Source: Meiothermus sp. Pnk-1 (GTDB lineage: Bacteria; Deinococcota; Deinococci; Deinococcales; Thermaceae). From it: a stretch of 64,000 nucleotides of DNA. The notes under the pieces are model-generated. The model was not told where the DNA came from, searched no databases, and saw only the letters and a list, made by a program, of their open reading frames with translations. The position numbers and the translations under genes are program-made. Positions 17,802 through 28,310 of this stretch are shown here, piece after piece (position 1 is the stretch's first letter; the number at the start of each line of letters is the position of its first letter). The stretch covers positions 62,001 through 126,000 of the forward strand of contig NZ_QKOB01000002.1 of NCBI RefSeq assembly GCF_003226535.1, read 5' to 3'.

Positions 17802-18603
17802 CCGGATGCCGCTTTCGCTGCGGATCGGCGGGGCGATCCTCGCCTTGATCCTGCTGATGGTGGTGGCGAGCGCGTTCAACCCCGTAGACCCCAACGCCAC
17901 CACCCCCAACCGGCTTTCTCCCCCTTCGCTGGCCCACCCGCTGGGTACGGATATCCTAGGGCGGGATACGCTGGCGCGGGTCTTGGCCGGGGCTGAGAAC
18001 GCCCTGTACGTGGGCTTGGTGGCGGTGGGCATCGGCTTATCGCTGGGATTGGTGCTGGGCGTTTTAGCCGGTTACTTTGGTGGCTGGCTCGACCAGGGGT
18101 TATCGGTGCTCTTAGAAACCCTCTACGCCCTTCCCGCCCTCCTGATCGCCCTGCTGCTGGCGGCCATTTTCAACCCCGGCGTCACCACCTCCATGCTGGC
18201 CATCGGGCTGGCGGCGGTCCCGGCCTTCGCCCGGGTAGCGAGGGCCAGCGCGCTTTCGGTGAAGGCCCAGCCCTATATCGAAGCAGCCCGGGCTTTGGGC
18301 ATGGGCAACCTGCGGATCATGCTTCGGCACGTGCTCCCAAACATCCTGGGGCCGCTGGTAGTGCAGGCCAGCCTGGCTTTCGCGGCGGCGATCCTGGCCG
18401 AGGCTGCCCTGTCGTACTTGGGCCTGGGCACCCAGCCCCCCAACCCTAGCTGGGGCCGGATGCTGCGCGAGGCCCAGAGCTACCAGGAACTCACGCCCTT
18501 CCCGGTGATCTTTCCGGGTATGGCCATCGGGCTGGCGGTGCTGGGGTTTAACCTGTTGGGGGATGGGCTGCGGGACTGGCTCGATCCCCGGAGGAGATCA
18601 TGA
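17794..18603 (+). CDS. ABC transporter permease, DppC type
   Basis: A 269-residue partner permease. It has an N-terminal helix, the DppC-specific HPLGTDILGRDTLARVLAGA motif near residue 48, and an EAA loop at PYIEAARALGMGNLRIMLRHVLPNILGPL. It overlaps the preceding permease gene by eight bases and the following SDR gene by four (ATGA). The system lacks its own DppD/DppF ATPases here; they must be encoded elsewhere or shared. Confidence 0.93.
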   Translation: MPSRMPLSLRIGGAILALILLMVVASAFNPVDPNATTPNRLSPPSLAHPLGTDILGRDTLARVLAGAENALYVGLVAVGIGLSLGLVLGVLAGYFGGWLDQGLSVLLETLYALPALLIALLLAAIFNPGVTTSMLAIGLAAVPAFARVARASALSVKAQPYIEAARALGMGNLRIMLRHVLPNILGPLVVQASLAFAAAILAEAALSYLGLGTQPPNPSWGRMLREAQSYQELTPFPVIFPGMAIGLAVLGFNLLGDGLRDWLDPRRRS

Positions 18604-19391
18604 ACTACAAGGATATGTTCCGGATGGACGGCGAGGTGGCGTTGGTGGTGGGCGGTGGCTCAGGGATCGGGCAGGCCGCCGCGGAGGCGCTGGCGGCGCA
18701 GGGGGCGAGGGTGGTGGTGGCCGATTTGAGGCTCGAGGGGGCTGAGGAGACCGCCTCCCGCATCCAGGCCGCTGGAGGCCAGGCCGAAGCGGTGCAGTTG
18801 GACTTGCTGGACGGCGGCGCAGTGCGCCACCGGATCAACAACATCCTCACCAAGTACGGGCGGCTCGATACGGCCGTCTCGACCCCCAGCATCAACGTGC
18901 GCAAGCCGCTGCTCGAGTACACCGACGAGGAGTTTGACCGGGTGCTCAGCGTAAACCTCAAAGGAACCTTTCACCTGCTGGCCGAGGCCGGTCGGGCGAT
19001 GGCCGATCGGGGCTCGGGTTCCCTCATCGCTTTTTCTTCCATCCGCTCCTTGGTGGTCGAGCCAGGGCAGGGCGTGTACGCGGCCACCAAGGCCGGGACG
19101 GTGCAGATGATCCGGGCCCTGGCCGCCGAGCTCGGCCCCAAGGGAGTGCGGGCCAACGCCATCGGCCCCGGGGTGATTGACACCCCGCTCACCGCGCCCA
19201 TCAAAAACCAGCCCGACTGGTACAACGCCTACGCGGCTAAGAGCGTGTTCGGCCGCTGGGGAAAACCCGAGGAGGTGGCCGGGGCGGTGGTCTTTTTGGC
19301 TTCCAAGGCCGCTTCTTACATCACCGGCACGATTATCTTCGTGGACGGCGGCTGGACGGCTGTGGACGGGCGGTTTACCCCCCCGCTCTAA
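18600..19391 (+). CDS. Short-chain dehydrogenase/reductase
   Basis: A 263-residue classical SDR. The Rossmann motif reads GGGSGIG (residues 19-25), the active-site Ser lies in IAFSSIRS and the YxxxK motif is YAATK. The cofactor-binding C-terminal [11 protein letters not shown] is normal. The usual NNAG stretch is altered (STPSIN), so it may be somewhat divergent. An Asp after beta-2 (VVADLR) favours NAD+ over NADP+. The start overlaps the dppC-type stop, so the enzyme probably acts on what the transporter imports; the substrate is unknown. Confidence 0.9.
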   Translation: MNYKDMFRMDGEVALVVGGGSGIGQAAAEALAAQGARVVVADLRLEGAEETASRIQAAGGQAEAVQLDLLDGGAVRHRINNILTKYGRLDTAVSTPSINVRKPLLEYTDEEFDRVLSVNLKGTFHLLAEAGRAMADRGSGSLIAFSSIRSLVVEPGQGVYAATKAGTVQMIRALAAELGPKGVRANAIGPGVIDTPLTAPIKNQPDWYNAYAAKSVFGRWGKPEEVAGAVVFLASKAASYITGTIIFVDGGWTAVDGRFTPPL

Positions 19392-20617
19392 GCCCCGTAT
19401 TTTTGCAGCTTACCCGCGTGGGCCAAGAGCAGCGGCATCAGCTCCACCCCCCGCAGGTGCCCTAGCGAGCCCCTGGCCGCCTCGTCCTCGGTGAAGCGCT
19501 GGGCGGCATCATTGCGGAGGTAAGGGGCATGGAGCAAAAGCGGTACCGGGTGCCAGGAGTGGGCCTTGAGGAGGCTGGGGGTGGAGTGGTCGCCGGTGAT
19601 GGCCAGCACGTCGGGCTTTAGGGCCAGGAGTTCGGGGAGCAGGGCGTCGAAGATCTCCACCTTGTGGGCTTTCTCGGCAAAGTTGCCGTCCTCGCCGGTA
19701 GAATCAGTCTTTTTGAAGTGCAGGTAGAAGAAGTCAAAGCGCTTCCAGTTCTCCTGCAAGGCTTTGATCTTGCCCTCCGGGGCGTCCTCCGCACCCTCGA
19801 CGGGCAAGACCTCCATGCCCACCAGGCTGGCCACGCCCTTGTACATGGGGTAGCTGGCCACGCAGGCCGGGGTCAGCTTGTAGACCTGTTCCATGGTGGG
19901 GAACTTGGGCCGCTCGGAAACTCCGCGGAAGAGGGCGCCGTTGACCTTAGGCTCTTCTTTTAGCACCTCCCGGATGCGCGCCGAGAGGGCGTTGAGGATG
20001 GCAGCTGTCTTGGCGCTGGCCGTATCGCTCGGATCGAGGGCGTGGGACTGTAGCGGGGGCACCCCGGTTTTTTGGGGGTCGGTGTCGCTCACCTTGTCGC
20101 CCAGCCCCGCGGCGCGCAGGATCACCACGAAGCGATGCTCGCTCTCGGTGTAAAAGTGGATGCGTACCCCTTCGATCTCCTCGATGGCCTCTTTGAGCTT
20201 GGCCACGATGCGGCGGTTCTCCTCGTCGGAGGGCCGCCCGGCGCGGCGGTCGAGCACGTTGCCTTGGGTGTCTAAGGTGGCGAAGTTGCCCCGTACCCCG
20301 ATGTCGCCATCTTGGAAGTCGGCCCCGATGCCGATGGCCGAGAGCGCTCCGCGCCCCACCAGGTACTTGAAGGGGTCGTAGCCAAAGAGCGCAAGGTGGC
20401 CAGGGCCGGAGCCGGGGGCTAAGCCCGGGTGGACCGGGGTGAGCAGCCCCAAGGCGCTTTTTTGGGCCAGCGCATCGAGGTTGGGGGTTTTGGCGGCGGC
20501 CAGCTCGGTGGGGCCACCGGGCTGCTGGGGCAGACCGCCTACCCCGTCCAACACCACCAGCAGGATCTTGGAGGGGGTTTTCTGGCTGAGTTCCTCGAGG
20601 ATGGGGAATAAGTCCAT
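19388..20617 (-). CDS. apgM: 2,3-bisphosphoglycerate-independent phosphoglycerate mutase, archaeal type
   Basis: A 409-residue alkaline-phosphatase-superfamily enzyme interconverting 3- and 2-phosphoglycerate. Metal and catalytic sites are visible: VVLDGVGG (Asp), [14 protein letters not shown] (catalytic Ser), [19 protein letters not shown] and [20 protein letters not shown] (Asp, His, His). Its length and motifs fit aPGAM (ApgM), not the 510-residue iPGM. It is convergent with the SDR gene with a four-base overlap. TAGAAT lies six bases before the ATG, suggesting a leaderless transcript. Confidence 0.93.
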   Translation of the reverse strand: MDLFPILEELSQKTPSKILLVVLDGVGGLPQQPGGPTELAAAKTPNLDALAQKSALGLLTPVHPGLAPGSGPGHLALFGYDPFKYLVGRGALSAIGIGADFQDGDIGVRGNFATLDTQGNVLDRRAGRPSDEENRRIVAKLKEAIEEIEGVRIHFYTESEHRFVVILRAAGLGDKVSDTDPQKTGVPPLQSHALDPSDTASAKTAAILNALSARIREVLKEEPKVNGALFRGVSERPKFPTMEQVYKLTPACVASYPMYKGVASLVGMEVLPVEGAEDAPEGKIKALQENWKRFDFFYLHFKKTDSTGEDGNFAEKAHKVEIFDALLPELLALKPDVLAITGDHSTPSLLKAHSWHPVPLLLHAPYLRNDAAQRFTEDEAARGSLGHLRGVELMPLLLAHAGKLQKYGA

Positions 20618-20659
20618 GCGGCCATTCTACCCGGCTTCGGAGGGCTGCCGTACCCCTGT

Positions 20660-21190
20660 TCAGTAATAGATGGGCGGTCGGCTGCTCAACCACTCCTCGG
20701 GCAGGAGGCTATACATATACACATCCCAGGGCTCGCCGCGGATCCAGCGGTAGCGTCGCAGGAGTCCCTCACGGCGAAAACCCAGCTTCTCCAACGCCCG
20801 CTGCGAGCGCACGTTGTTTACGTGCACAATGCTCTGGATACGCCGCAGGTCGAGCGGTCCAAAGGCGAAGTCGAAGAGCACCACCTTGGCCTCGGTGTTG
20901 AGGCCCTGTCCCCAGTAGGGCCGCCCCACCCAAGTCTCGGTCTCGCCGAGCTTGTTCTCCCAGTCCACCTCCAACCCCACCACCCCGCAGGCTCGCCCTG
21001 CGAACTCGATGACGAACATCCCCTCCTTAGCTGCGAGGCGCTCGAGGTAAGCCCGGGTTTCCTCCTCGCTTTGGTGCGGGCTCCAGTACAGATAGGAGGT
21101 GAGCTGAGGGTCAGAGGCCAACGGGAAGAGGTCAGGGGCGTCCTCCCCTCGAGGGGGGCGCAGCAGTATCCGGGGGCCGCGCAGTTCCAT
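20660..21190 (-). CDS. GNAT family acetyltransferase, RimJ/RimL-like
   Basis: About 176 residues. The N-terminus ELRGPRILLRPPRGEDAPDLFPLASDP is typical of the RimJ/RimL group, and the acetyl-CoA motif (GRPYWGQGLNTEAKVVLFDFAF) and the VHVNNVRSQRALEKLGFRREG segment follow. Substrates of this group are often protein N-termini or antibiotics; nothing more specific can be said. The ATG at 21190 fits the domain start. The longer in-frame extension upstream reads through low-complexity sequence and is not preferred. Confidence 0.87.
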   Translation of the reverse strand: MELRGPRILLRPPRGEDAPDLFPLASDPQLTSYLYWSPHQSEEETRAYLERLAAKEGMFVIEFAGRACGVVGLEVDWENKLGETETWVGRPYWGQGLNTEAKVVLFDFAFGPLDLRRIQSIVHVNNVRSQRALEKLGFRREGLLRRYRWIRGEPWDVYMYSLLPEEWLSSRPPIYY

Positions 21191-21223
21191 GTGTAGGAAC
21201 AGCTTAGCTCTTGTGTGGCGGGC

Positions 21224-21238
21224 GGGATAGTCTATCCC
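21224..21238. promoter_or_regulatory. GGGATAG/CTATCCC palindrome upstream of the GNAT gene
   Basis: A perfect 7-1-7 inverted repeat. On the minus strand it contains TAGACT, a plausible -10 for the GNAT gene, with a leader of about 30 nt. It could be a regulator site over the promoter, or a fortuitous palindrome. Confidence 0.35.
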
Positions 21239-21250
21239 CAGACGAGGCAA

Positions 21251-21455
21251 GGGCGTAACGCCGTACGCCAAACGCTAAACGCGACTTAGGTCATACGTCG
21301 TACGTTTTTTCATACGCAATACGCAAAACGCCAGACGCTAAACGCGGGGGTAGATTCCCTATCGGGACGGCGTGTCGCCGTACACCTAGGGGACGATCCC
21401 CTGTCGGGACGAGCAAAGCTCGTACACCCGGGGTAGATTCCCTGTCGGGAAGGCG
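21251..21455 (-). repeat. Heptamer/42-bp intergenic repeat, copy C (inverted, truncated)
   Basis: Copy in opposite orientation. Reading the minus strand there are two 42-bp units (hairpins on CGAGC/GCTCG and GGCG/CGCC), then a long right arm of GCGTTTA, GCGTCTG, GCGTTTT, GCGTATT heptamers broken by a T-run at 21305-21310 and followed by a second heptamer run. The left heptamer arm is missing: the copy stops inside a third unit near 21455. Confidence 0.88.
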
Positions 21456-21465
21456 TACTACTCGC

Positions 21466-21805
21466 AGAGGGGGTTAGGGTGGGGACGGTGTATGTCGTAG
21501 GCCCTCCTGGGGGTGCTGAGCCCGCGGATTGCAAAGGCCGGAGAGGTCCGGGTTTCCCAGTCAGCGGGGTTGTTCTTGTTGCCGGTGGGCTCGAGCCCCT
21601 AGAACCGGTTTGAACTCGGCCTCGGGGTTGACTCGGTTTCCTTGTACGTAGAGATGTAGTTCCCCTCCCAGGCCAGGACGAAGATCCCGCTGGGGTGGTG
21701 TTGCGCTCGGTGAACCAGGCCCGGCCGGCTTTGTTGGATCGGCTTGTCTGGCTGCTGAAGATGGCCACCGGATAGATCCGGAAGAGCACATTTTGGCATA
21801 GATCG
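21466..21805 (-). pseudogene. Decayed gene of unknown function
   Basis: The minus strand between repeat C and proS carries protein-like text split over three frames: LFRIYPVAIFSSQTSRSNKA, then IFVLAWEGNYISTYKETE, then NPEAEFKPV, then TGNKNNPADWETRTSPAFAI. At least three frameshifts separate these pieces and no intact start is seen. The pieces look like one former protein of 100-120 residues, perhaps a small secreted protein, but I do not recognise the family. It may be the remains of a gene cut by the neighbouring repeat. Confidence 0.35.
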
Positions 21806-21875
21806 CCGGAGTTCCCGGCTAAGGCAGCGCTCCCGCCCCTACGGCGTGCGTCGAGCCCTCGGCGTTTCGCTATGA

Positions 21876-23318
<1,443 letters not shown>

Positions 23319-23363
23319 GGAGCGGATGACCCGCTGGTCAGTTGCGGGGTATACTCTTAGGCT

Positions 23364-24029
23364 GTGAGCCCCGCCCCCTGTCCTAGGGAGTCCACCAGGG
23401 CGAAGAAAGAGCGCGCCGCGAGGATCCTTGCGGTGTTGGAGCAGCGCTACCCCGGCGCCGCCAGCGAGCTTGCGCACCGCAATCCCTTTGAGCTTTTGGT
23501 GGCCACCGTGCTCTCGGCGCAGGCCACCGATGCCTCGGTAAACCGGGCCACACCCGCGCTGTTTGCCCGGTATCCTGACGCCCGCGCCTTGGCGCAAGCC
23601 ACCCCGGCGGAGGTAGAGCCCTTTATCCGCTCTATCGGGCTTTACCGTAGCAAAGCCCGAAACCTCGTCGCTTTGGCCCAGCGCCTGGTGGAGAGGCACG
23701 GTGGAGAAGTCCCCCAGGACAAGCAGGCCTTGATGCAGCTGCCGGGGGTGGGCTGGAAGACCGCTACGGTGGTGCTGGGAGCGGCCTTCGGGATCCCCGG
23801 GATCGCCGTGGACACCCACCTGACCCGGCTCTCCCGCCGGCTCTGCTTCTCCCAAGCCAAAGACCCCGAGCGGATCGGGGCCGAGTTGGAACGCCTCTTT
23901 CCCCGCGAGAAATGGGTTTTCACCCACCACGCCCTGATCCTCCACGGGCGCTATGTCTGCACGGCCCGCAAACCGGCCTGTGAGCGCTGCCCCCTCTACG
24001 CCTACTGCCCCAGCAAGGGCGCCTGGTAG
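23364..24029 (+). CDS. nth: Endonuclease III
   Basis: A 221-residue DNA glycosylase/AP lyase for oxidised pyrimidines. The helix-hairpin-helix reads LPGVGWKTATVVLGAAFG with the catalytic Lys in GWKTA, and the catalytic Asp lies in IAVDTHLTRLSRRL. The [4Fe-4S] loop is CTARKPACERCPLYAYC (C-x6-C-x2-C-x5-C). It starts with GTG eight bases after TATACT, as for leaderless messages. It has its own promoter 45 bases after proS. Confidence 0.96.
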   Translation: MSPAPCPRESTRAKKERAARILAVLEQRYPGAASELAHRNPFELLVATVLSAQATDASVNRATPALFARYPDARALAQATPAEVEPFIRSIGLYRSKARNLVALAQRLVERHGGEVPQDKQALMQLPGVGWKTATVVLGAAFGIPGIAVDTHLTRLSRRLCFSQAKDPERIGAELERLFPREKWVFTHHALILHGRYVCTARKPACERCPLYAYCPSKGAW

Positions 24030-24079
24030 CTGGCGTGGCGGGCGCTCCGCCTAAAGTCTGATGCATCGCTTGGGGATGT

Positions 24080-25234
24080 ATGCCATTACTCTCTCGTATG
24101 AACCCTATCTACCGCATCCTCGCCGCCTCCTTTTTCTGGGGCATGGGCGGGAGCCTGAACTGGCTTTTCCTAAATTTTCACCTCGAGGCCTTGGGCCTTA
24201 GCAAGTCCCTGATCGGTTACGCGAACGCCACCCCCGCGGTGGCCGGGGTGCTCTTCAGCCTCCCCTTGGCCTTTTTGATCCCCCGGCTGGGGTATGCCCG
24301 CAGCATCCTGCTCGGAGGACTGCTGGCGATATTGGGGGTACTGGGTGTGGCCTCGGGGGTAGCGGTGTTTCCCGGGCTTTTCCTCTCTGGGGCGGGCCAG
24401 CTTTTCGTGACGGGAGCGGTGGCCCCTTTATTGGCCCGGCTGGTGCACCCCGATCAGCAGGTCAGGGTGTTTGCTTGGCAAGGGGCGTTGGGTACGGGCT
24501 CGGGTTTTCTGGGGAGCCTGATCGGGGGGGTGCTGCCCCACCTGATTGGGCGGGAGTTCGTAATGTACGGGGTGGCCCTCTCCTTTGTGCTCTCCGTGCT
24601 CTGCGTGAGGGGCCTGAAAGACGCCCCAGGGTCGGCGAGGCGTTTTGCTCTGCGGAATCCACGGGCTTGGCTCTTGCTGCTGTTGCCTCAGGGCATCGTC
24701 TCGCTCGGGGCTGGGCTCACCATGCCCTTTCTCAATCTTTTTTTGCGGGGTAAGTTTGCCCTCGATTACACCGCCGTGGGGGGGCTCTTCGCCCTTAGCT
24801 CCCTCGCTACCATGGCGACCATGCTGGTGCAGCCTTATCTGGTGCGGCGGATGGGCAAGGTGGGGGCCATCATCTTCGTCCAGGCGGCCTCGTTGCCGTT
24901 TTTGGTGATCCTGGCCTGGGTGCCGTGGCTCCCTTTGGTCACCGTGGCCCTCTTCGTGCGGGGGGCCTTGATGAACGCGGCGGGGCCGGTGTACACCGCG
25001 CTGGTCATGGACCATCTGGACGAAGAGGAGCGCTCGGGCTTTTTGCTCGTCGAGGGGAGCGTTTGGCAGCTGGGCTGGGCGGGTGCAGCGGCGGTTTCGG
25101 GGCGGGTGCAGCAGGCCATGGGGATCGGGGGGTTCGATTATCTGTTCGGGGCCATGCTGGGGCTGTACATGGCTTCGATCCTGTGTTACCCGCTCTTTTT
25201 CCGCCCGCGGCGGCGTGCGGCGGAGGGGGTTTAG
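24080..25234 (+). CDS. MFS transporter
   Basis: A 384-residue integral membrane protein with about 12 predicted helices. It has a motif A-like loop (FLIPRLGYARSILLGG) after TM2 and a repeat at VRRMGKVGAIIFVQ. The substrate is unknown. An ATG at 24098 (NPIYRILAASFFWGMGG) is an alternative start; it lies seven bases after ATTACT, which fits the leaderless pattern better. Confidence 0.85.
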   Translation: MPLLSRMNPIYRILAASFFWGMGGSLNWLFLNFHLEALGLSKSLIGYANATPAVAGVLFSLPLAFLIPRLGYARSILLGGLLAILGVLGVASGVAVFPGLFLSGAGQLFVTGAVAPLLARLVHPDQQVRVFAWQGALGTGSGFLGSLIGGVLPHLIGREFVMYGVALSFVLSVLCVRGLKDAPGSARRFALRNPRAWLLLLLPQGIVSLGAGLTMPFLNLFLRGKFALDYTAVGGLFALSSLATMATMLVQPYLVRRMGKVGAIIFVQAASLPFLVILAWVPWLPLVTVALFVRGALMNAAGPVYTALVMDHLDEEERSGFLLVEGSVWQLGWAGAAAVSGRVQQAMGIGGFDYLFGAMLGLYMASILCYPLFFRPRRRAAEGV

Positions 25235-25315
25235 GGTCAGCTCGCCGGTAGGGAAAAGCCAAGCGCACGGTTACATCAGCCGCAAGCTGGGATCAAGTGC
25301 GTTGAAGGCCTTGAA

Positions 25316-25942
25316 CTATTTTTGCTCCGAGACCGCTGCGTAGGCTCCCAGGGCGATCATCGTACAACCCGCCGTGACCCTCGAGCCCCGGCGAAACCGG
25401 GGGCTATGGTTCATGCGAGCCCCCAGCGGGCCGGCCAGGAGCGCCACGATCACGTCGGCCAGGGTGTTCAAGGCCACCGAGATCGAGCCCAGCAGGACGA
25501 ACTGCCAAAATACTCCTCCCGCTGCCCGGTCCACGAACTGGGGGATAAAGGCCAGGAAGAACAGGGCGGTCTTGGGGTTGAGCACCTCGGTCACGATGCC
25601 CTGGCGAAAGGCGGCCCAGTTGCTGCCGAGGACTTTCACTTTCGGCTGATGCGGTTCGCGGCTCAGCAGGGTGCGCACCCCGAGATAGACCAGGTACGCG
25701 GCCCCGGCATACTTCACCACGCTAAACGCCACCGCTGACGTGGCGAGGAGCGCCGAGATACCGATGGCTGCGGCGAGGACGTGAACCATACCCCCGACCC
25801 AGGTTCCCAGCGATGAGGCTATACCCTCCCCCCGGCCCCCGCGCAGGCTACGGGCCAGCACATACAGCATTCCCGGGCCGGGGGTCGCGGCCAGCACTAC
25901 CGCAGCGGCCAAGAAGGTGGCGAAGGCGTGGGGTTGGGGCAT
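25316..25942 (-). CDS. LysE family amino-acid exporter
   Basis: A 208-residue protein of the LysE/RhtB family with five to six helices. The family signature is AATPGPGMLYVLARSLRGGRGEG near residue 18, and LNPKTALFFLAFIPQFV is at about 118. RhtB-like members export homoserine, threonine or leucine; the substrate here is not certain. The ATG follows TATAAT by six bases, and the start codon is only 17 bp from that of the divergent glyoxalase-like gene. Confidence 0.9.
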   Translation of the reverse strand: MPQPHAFATFLAAAVVLAATPGPGMLYVLARSLRGGRGEGIASSLGTWVGGMVHVLAAAIGISALLATSAVAFSVVKYAGAAYLVYLGVRTLLSREPHQPKVKVLGSNWAAFRQGIVTEVLNPKTALFFLAFIPQFVDRAAGGVFWQFVLLGSISVALNTLADVIVALLAGPLGARMNHSPRFRRGSRVTAGCTMIALGAYAAVSEQK

Positions 25943-25947
25943 GGGGT

Positions 25948-25954
25948 TATTATA
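25948..25954. promoter_or_regulatory. Overlapping divergent -10 boxes (lysE-type / glyoxalase-like)
   Basis: The plus strand reads TATTAT (25948-25953), six bases before GTG 25960. The minus strand reads TATAAT (25954-25949), six bases before ATG 25942. The two boxes share six of seven positions. Both spacings fit leaderless initiation, so two RNA polymerases could not occupy the site together. Confidence 0.65.
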
Positions 25955-25959
25955 TTGGA

Positions 25960-26592
25960 GTGACCGTCCTTGACCACCTTGTCGTCGCGGCCCGAACCCT
26001 GGGCGAAGGCTCCGCTTACGTCGAGCAGGTTCTGGGCCTACCGACGAGCCCCGGCGGGAAGCACCCCAAGATGGGTACCCACAACCGCCTACTGAACCTG
26101 GGTGGCGGGGTCTACCTCGAGGTCATCGCCATAGACCCTCAAAGCGCTCCGCCAGACCGCCCGCGCTGGTTCGGCCTCGACTCCCAAGCCGTGCGAGAAA
26201 GCCTCGAGGCTGGCCCCCGGCTCATCCACTGGGTGGCCCGCACCGATGGGTTGGAAGGGGCGCTGGCAAGACTGCCCGAACTGGGCCGTATCCACCGCAT
26301 GAGTCGGGATGACCTTTCTTGGGACATCACCATCCCCGACGACGGGAGCCTGCTCGAGGGTGGCCTGGTCCCCACCCTGATCAGCTGGGGCGATACCCCC
26401 CACCCCACCACCCGGCTCCCCGAGGTGGGGTGTCGGCTGGTGGGGCTGCGCGGGGTTCATCCCCGGCCCGAGCGGGTAGCCCAGGCGCTTTGGAAACTGG
26501 ACATGGCCGAGGCGCTCGAGCTGCACCAGGGCGAGCAGGTCGGCCTCGAGGCCAAAATTCAAACCCCCGGGGGCTTGCGCCTGCTCCGATAG
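25960..26592 (+). CDS. Glyoxalase-like domain protein
   Basis: A 210-residue protein that begins VLDHLVVAARTLGEGSAYVEQVLG, typical of the glyoxalase-like family (vicinal oxygen chelate fold, Pfam Glyoxalase_3 type). A second half-module follows (LIHWVARTDGLEGALARL). His6 and the Glu of YLEVIAID may bind a metal. The reaction is unknown. The GTG start is set by the divergent promoter and by the domain start. Confidence 0.8.
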   Translation: MTVLDHLVVAARTLGEGSAYVEQVLGLPTSPGGKHPKMGTHNRLLNLGGGVYLEVIAIDPQSAPPDRPRWFGLDSQAVRESLEAGPRLIHWVARTDGLEGALARLPELGRIHRMSRDDLSWDITIPDDGSLLEGGLVPTLISWGDTPHPTTRLPEVGCRLVGLRGVHPRPERVAQALWKLDMAEALELHQGEQVGLEAKIQTPGGLRLLR

Positions 26593-26658
26593 CCCGGCGG
26601 CCTATACCTTTTCCCGGTAAACTTGGTAGGCTAGACCCACAACCCCAAGGAGTCAGCC

Positions 26659-28293
26659 ATGAACGGCCTGATGATGGATTTCCCCCTCACCCTAAACCAC
26701 TTCCTCGAGCGCGCCGGGAAGCTCTTTCCCCAAGAGGAGATCGTCACCCGCCTTCCCGACAAATCGCTCCACCGCTACACCTACGGCGACTTTTACCGCC
26801 GCGCGCGGGCCTTGGCCGAGGCGCTGCAAAAAGCCGGGCTCGCTCCGGGCGACCGGGTAGCGACCCTCTCCTGGAACACCTACGCGCACCTCGAGGCCTA
26901 CTTTGGCATCCCCGCGGCGGGGGGCGTGCTGCACACCCTCAACCTGCGGCTGCACCCCTCCGATATCGCCTACATCATCAACCACGCCGAAGACCGCTTC
27001 CTCATCGTAGACGACGTGCTCTTGAAGCTTTATGAGGCCATCAAGGATCAGGTCAAGCTGGAGCGGGTGATCGTCGTGCCGCTCACCGGGCAGCCCGTCC
27101 CCGAGGGGCTTACCAGCTACGAGGACTTCCTGGCGACCGCCAGCGGCGATTTCGCCTACCCCGAGATCGAAGAACGCGCCGCGATGGGCCTGTGCTACAC
27201 CTCGGGAACCACCGGGCGGCCCAAGGGCGCCCTCTACTCCCACCGCTCGATGGTGCTGCACAGCCTGGGCTCGGCGTTGCCGGATGCCCTCAACCTATCT
27301 GGCCGCGATACCTTGTTGCCGGTGGTGCCGATGTTCCACGTGATGGCCTGGGGGCTGCCCTTCACCGGGGTGATGACCGGGTGCAAGCTGGTGATGCCGG
27401 GGCCGCACTTGGACCCGGTGAGCCTCCTGGACCTCTACGAGGGCGAAAAAGTCACCAAGACCGCCGGGGTTCCCACCATCTGGCTGGGCATCCTCCAGGC
27501 ATTGCAGAAAGAGCCCAACCGCTGGAAGCTCGAGCCCATGGAGATGGTGGTGGGGGGTTCCGCTGCCCCCGAAGCGATGATCCGGGCCTTCGATCAGTTC
27601 GGCCTCAAGGTGTTGCACGCTTGGGGCATGACCGAGACCAGCCCGCTGGGAACCACCAGCCGTCTCAAGCGCCACCTGTTGAACCGACCCCCCGACGAGC
27701 AGTACCGCTACCGGGCCAAGCAGGGCCTGCCCACCCCGCTGGTCGAGGTGCGGGCAGTGAACGAGCAAGGCCAGGTGCCCTGGGACGACAAGACCCTGGG
27801 CGAACTCCAGGTGCGGGGGCCGTGGGTGGCCTCGAGCTATTTCCGGCTCGAGGCCGAGCGCGACAAGTGGACCGAGGACGGCTGGTTCCGCACCGGCGAC
27901 GTGGTGGCCATCGACCCCGAGGGCTACGTGCGCATCGCCGACCGCACCAAGGACCTGATCAAGTCGGGCGGGGAGTGGATCAGCTCGATTGACCTGGAAA
28001 ATGCCCTGATGAGCCACCCGGCGGTCAAGGAGGCGGCGGTAATCGCCCTACCGCACCCTAAGTGGGATGAGCGCCCCCTGGCGGTGGTGGTGCTCAAAGA
28101 GGGGATGAGCGCCACCCCGGAGGAGCTGCGGGCGTACCTCGAGCCCAAATTTGCCAAGTGGTGGCTGCCCGACGCCTTCGTCTTCGCAGACGAGATCCCC
28201 CGCACCAGCACCGGCAAATTCATGAAAGCCCGCCTGCGCGAGCAGTACCAGGGATATCGCTGGGAGCAGGGCAAAGCGAGCGCCGAGGGATAG
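26659..28293 (+). CDS. Long-chain fatty-acid-CoA ligase (AMP-binding)
   Basis: A 544-residue ANL-superfamily enzyme. The P-loop is YTSGTTGRPKGALYSH (about residue 180), the A5 motif is HAWGMTETSPLGT, the A7/A8 region is WFRTGDVVAIDPEGYVRIADRTKDLIKSGGEWIS, and the catalytic Lys lies in RTSTGKFMKARLR. Sequence and length match the Thermus long-chain acyl-CoA synthetase. It activates fatty acids for beta-oxidation or lipid synthesis. AAGGAG precedes the ATG. A thioesterase gene follows by 17 bases. Confidence 0.93.
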   Translation: MNGLMMDFPLTLNHFLERAGKLFPQEEIVTRLPDKSLHRYTYGDFYRRARALAEALQKAGLAPGDRVATLSWNTYAHLEAYFGIPAAGGVLHTLNLRLHPSDIAYIINHAEDRFLIVDDVLLKLYEAIKDQVKLERVIVVPLTGQPVPEGLTSYEDFLATASGDFAYPEIEERAAMGLCYTSGTTGRPKGALYSHRSMVLHSLGSALPDALNLSGRDTLLPVVPMFHVMAWGLPFTGVMTGCKLVMPGPHLDPVSLLDLYEGEKVTKTAGVPTIWLGILQALQKEPNRWKLEPMEMVVGGSAAPEAMIRAFDQFGLKVLHAWGMTETSPLGTTSRLKRHLLNRPPDEQYRYRAKQGLPTPLVEVRAVNEQGQVPWDDKTLGELQVRGPWVASSYFRLEAERDKWTEDGWFRTGDVVAIDPEGYVRIADRTKDLIKSGGEWISSIDLENALMSHPAVKEAAVIALPHPKWDERPLAVVVLKEGMSATPEELRAYLEPKFAKWWLPDAFVFADEIPRTSTGKFMKARLREQYQGYRWEQGKASAEG

Positions 28294-28310
28294 CGCAGCC
28301 TGGGCAGCGG

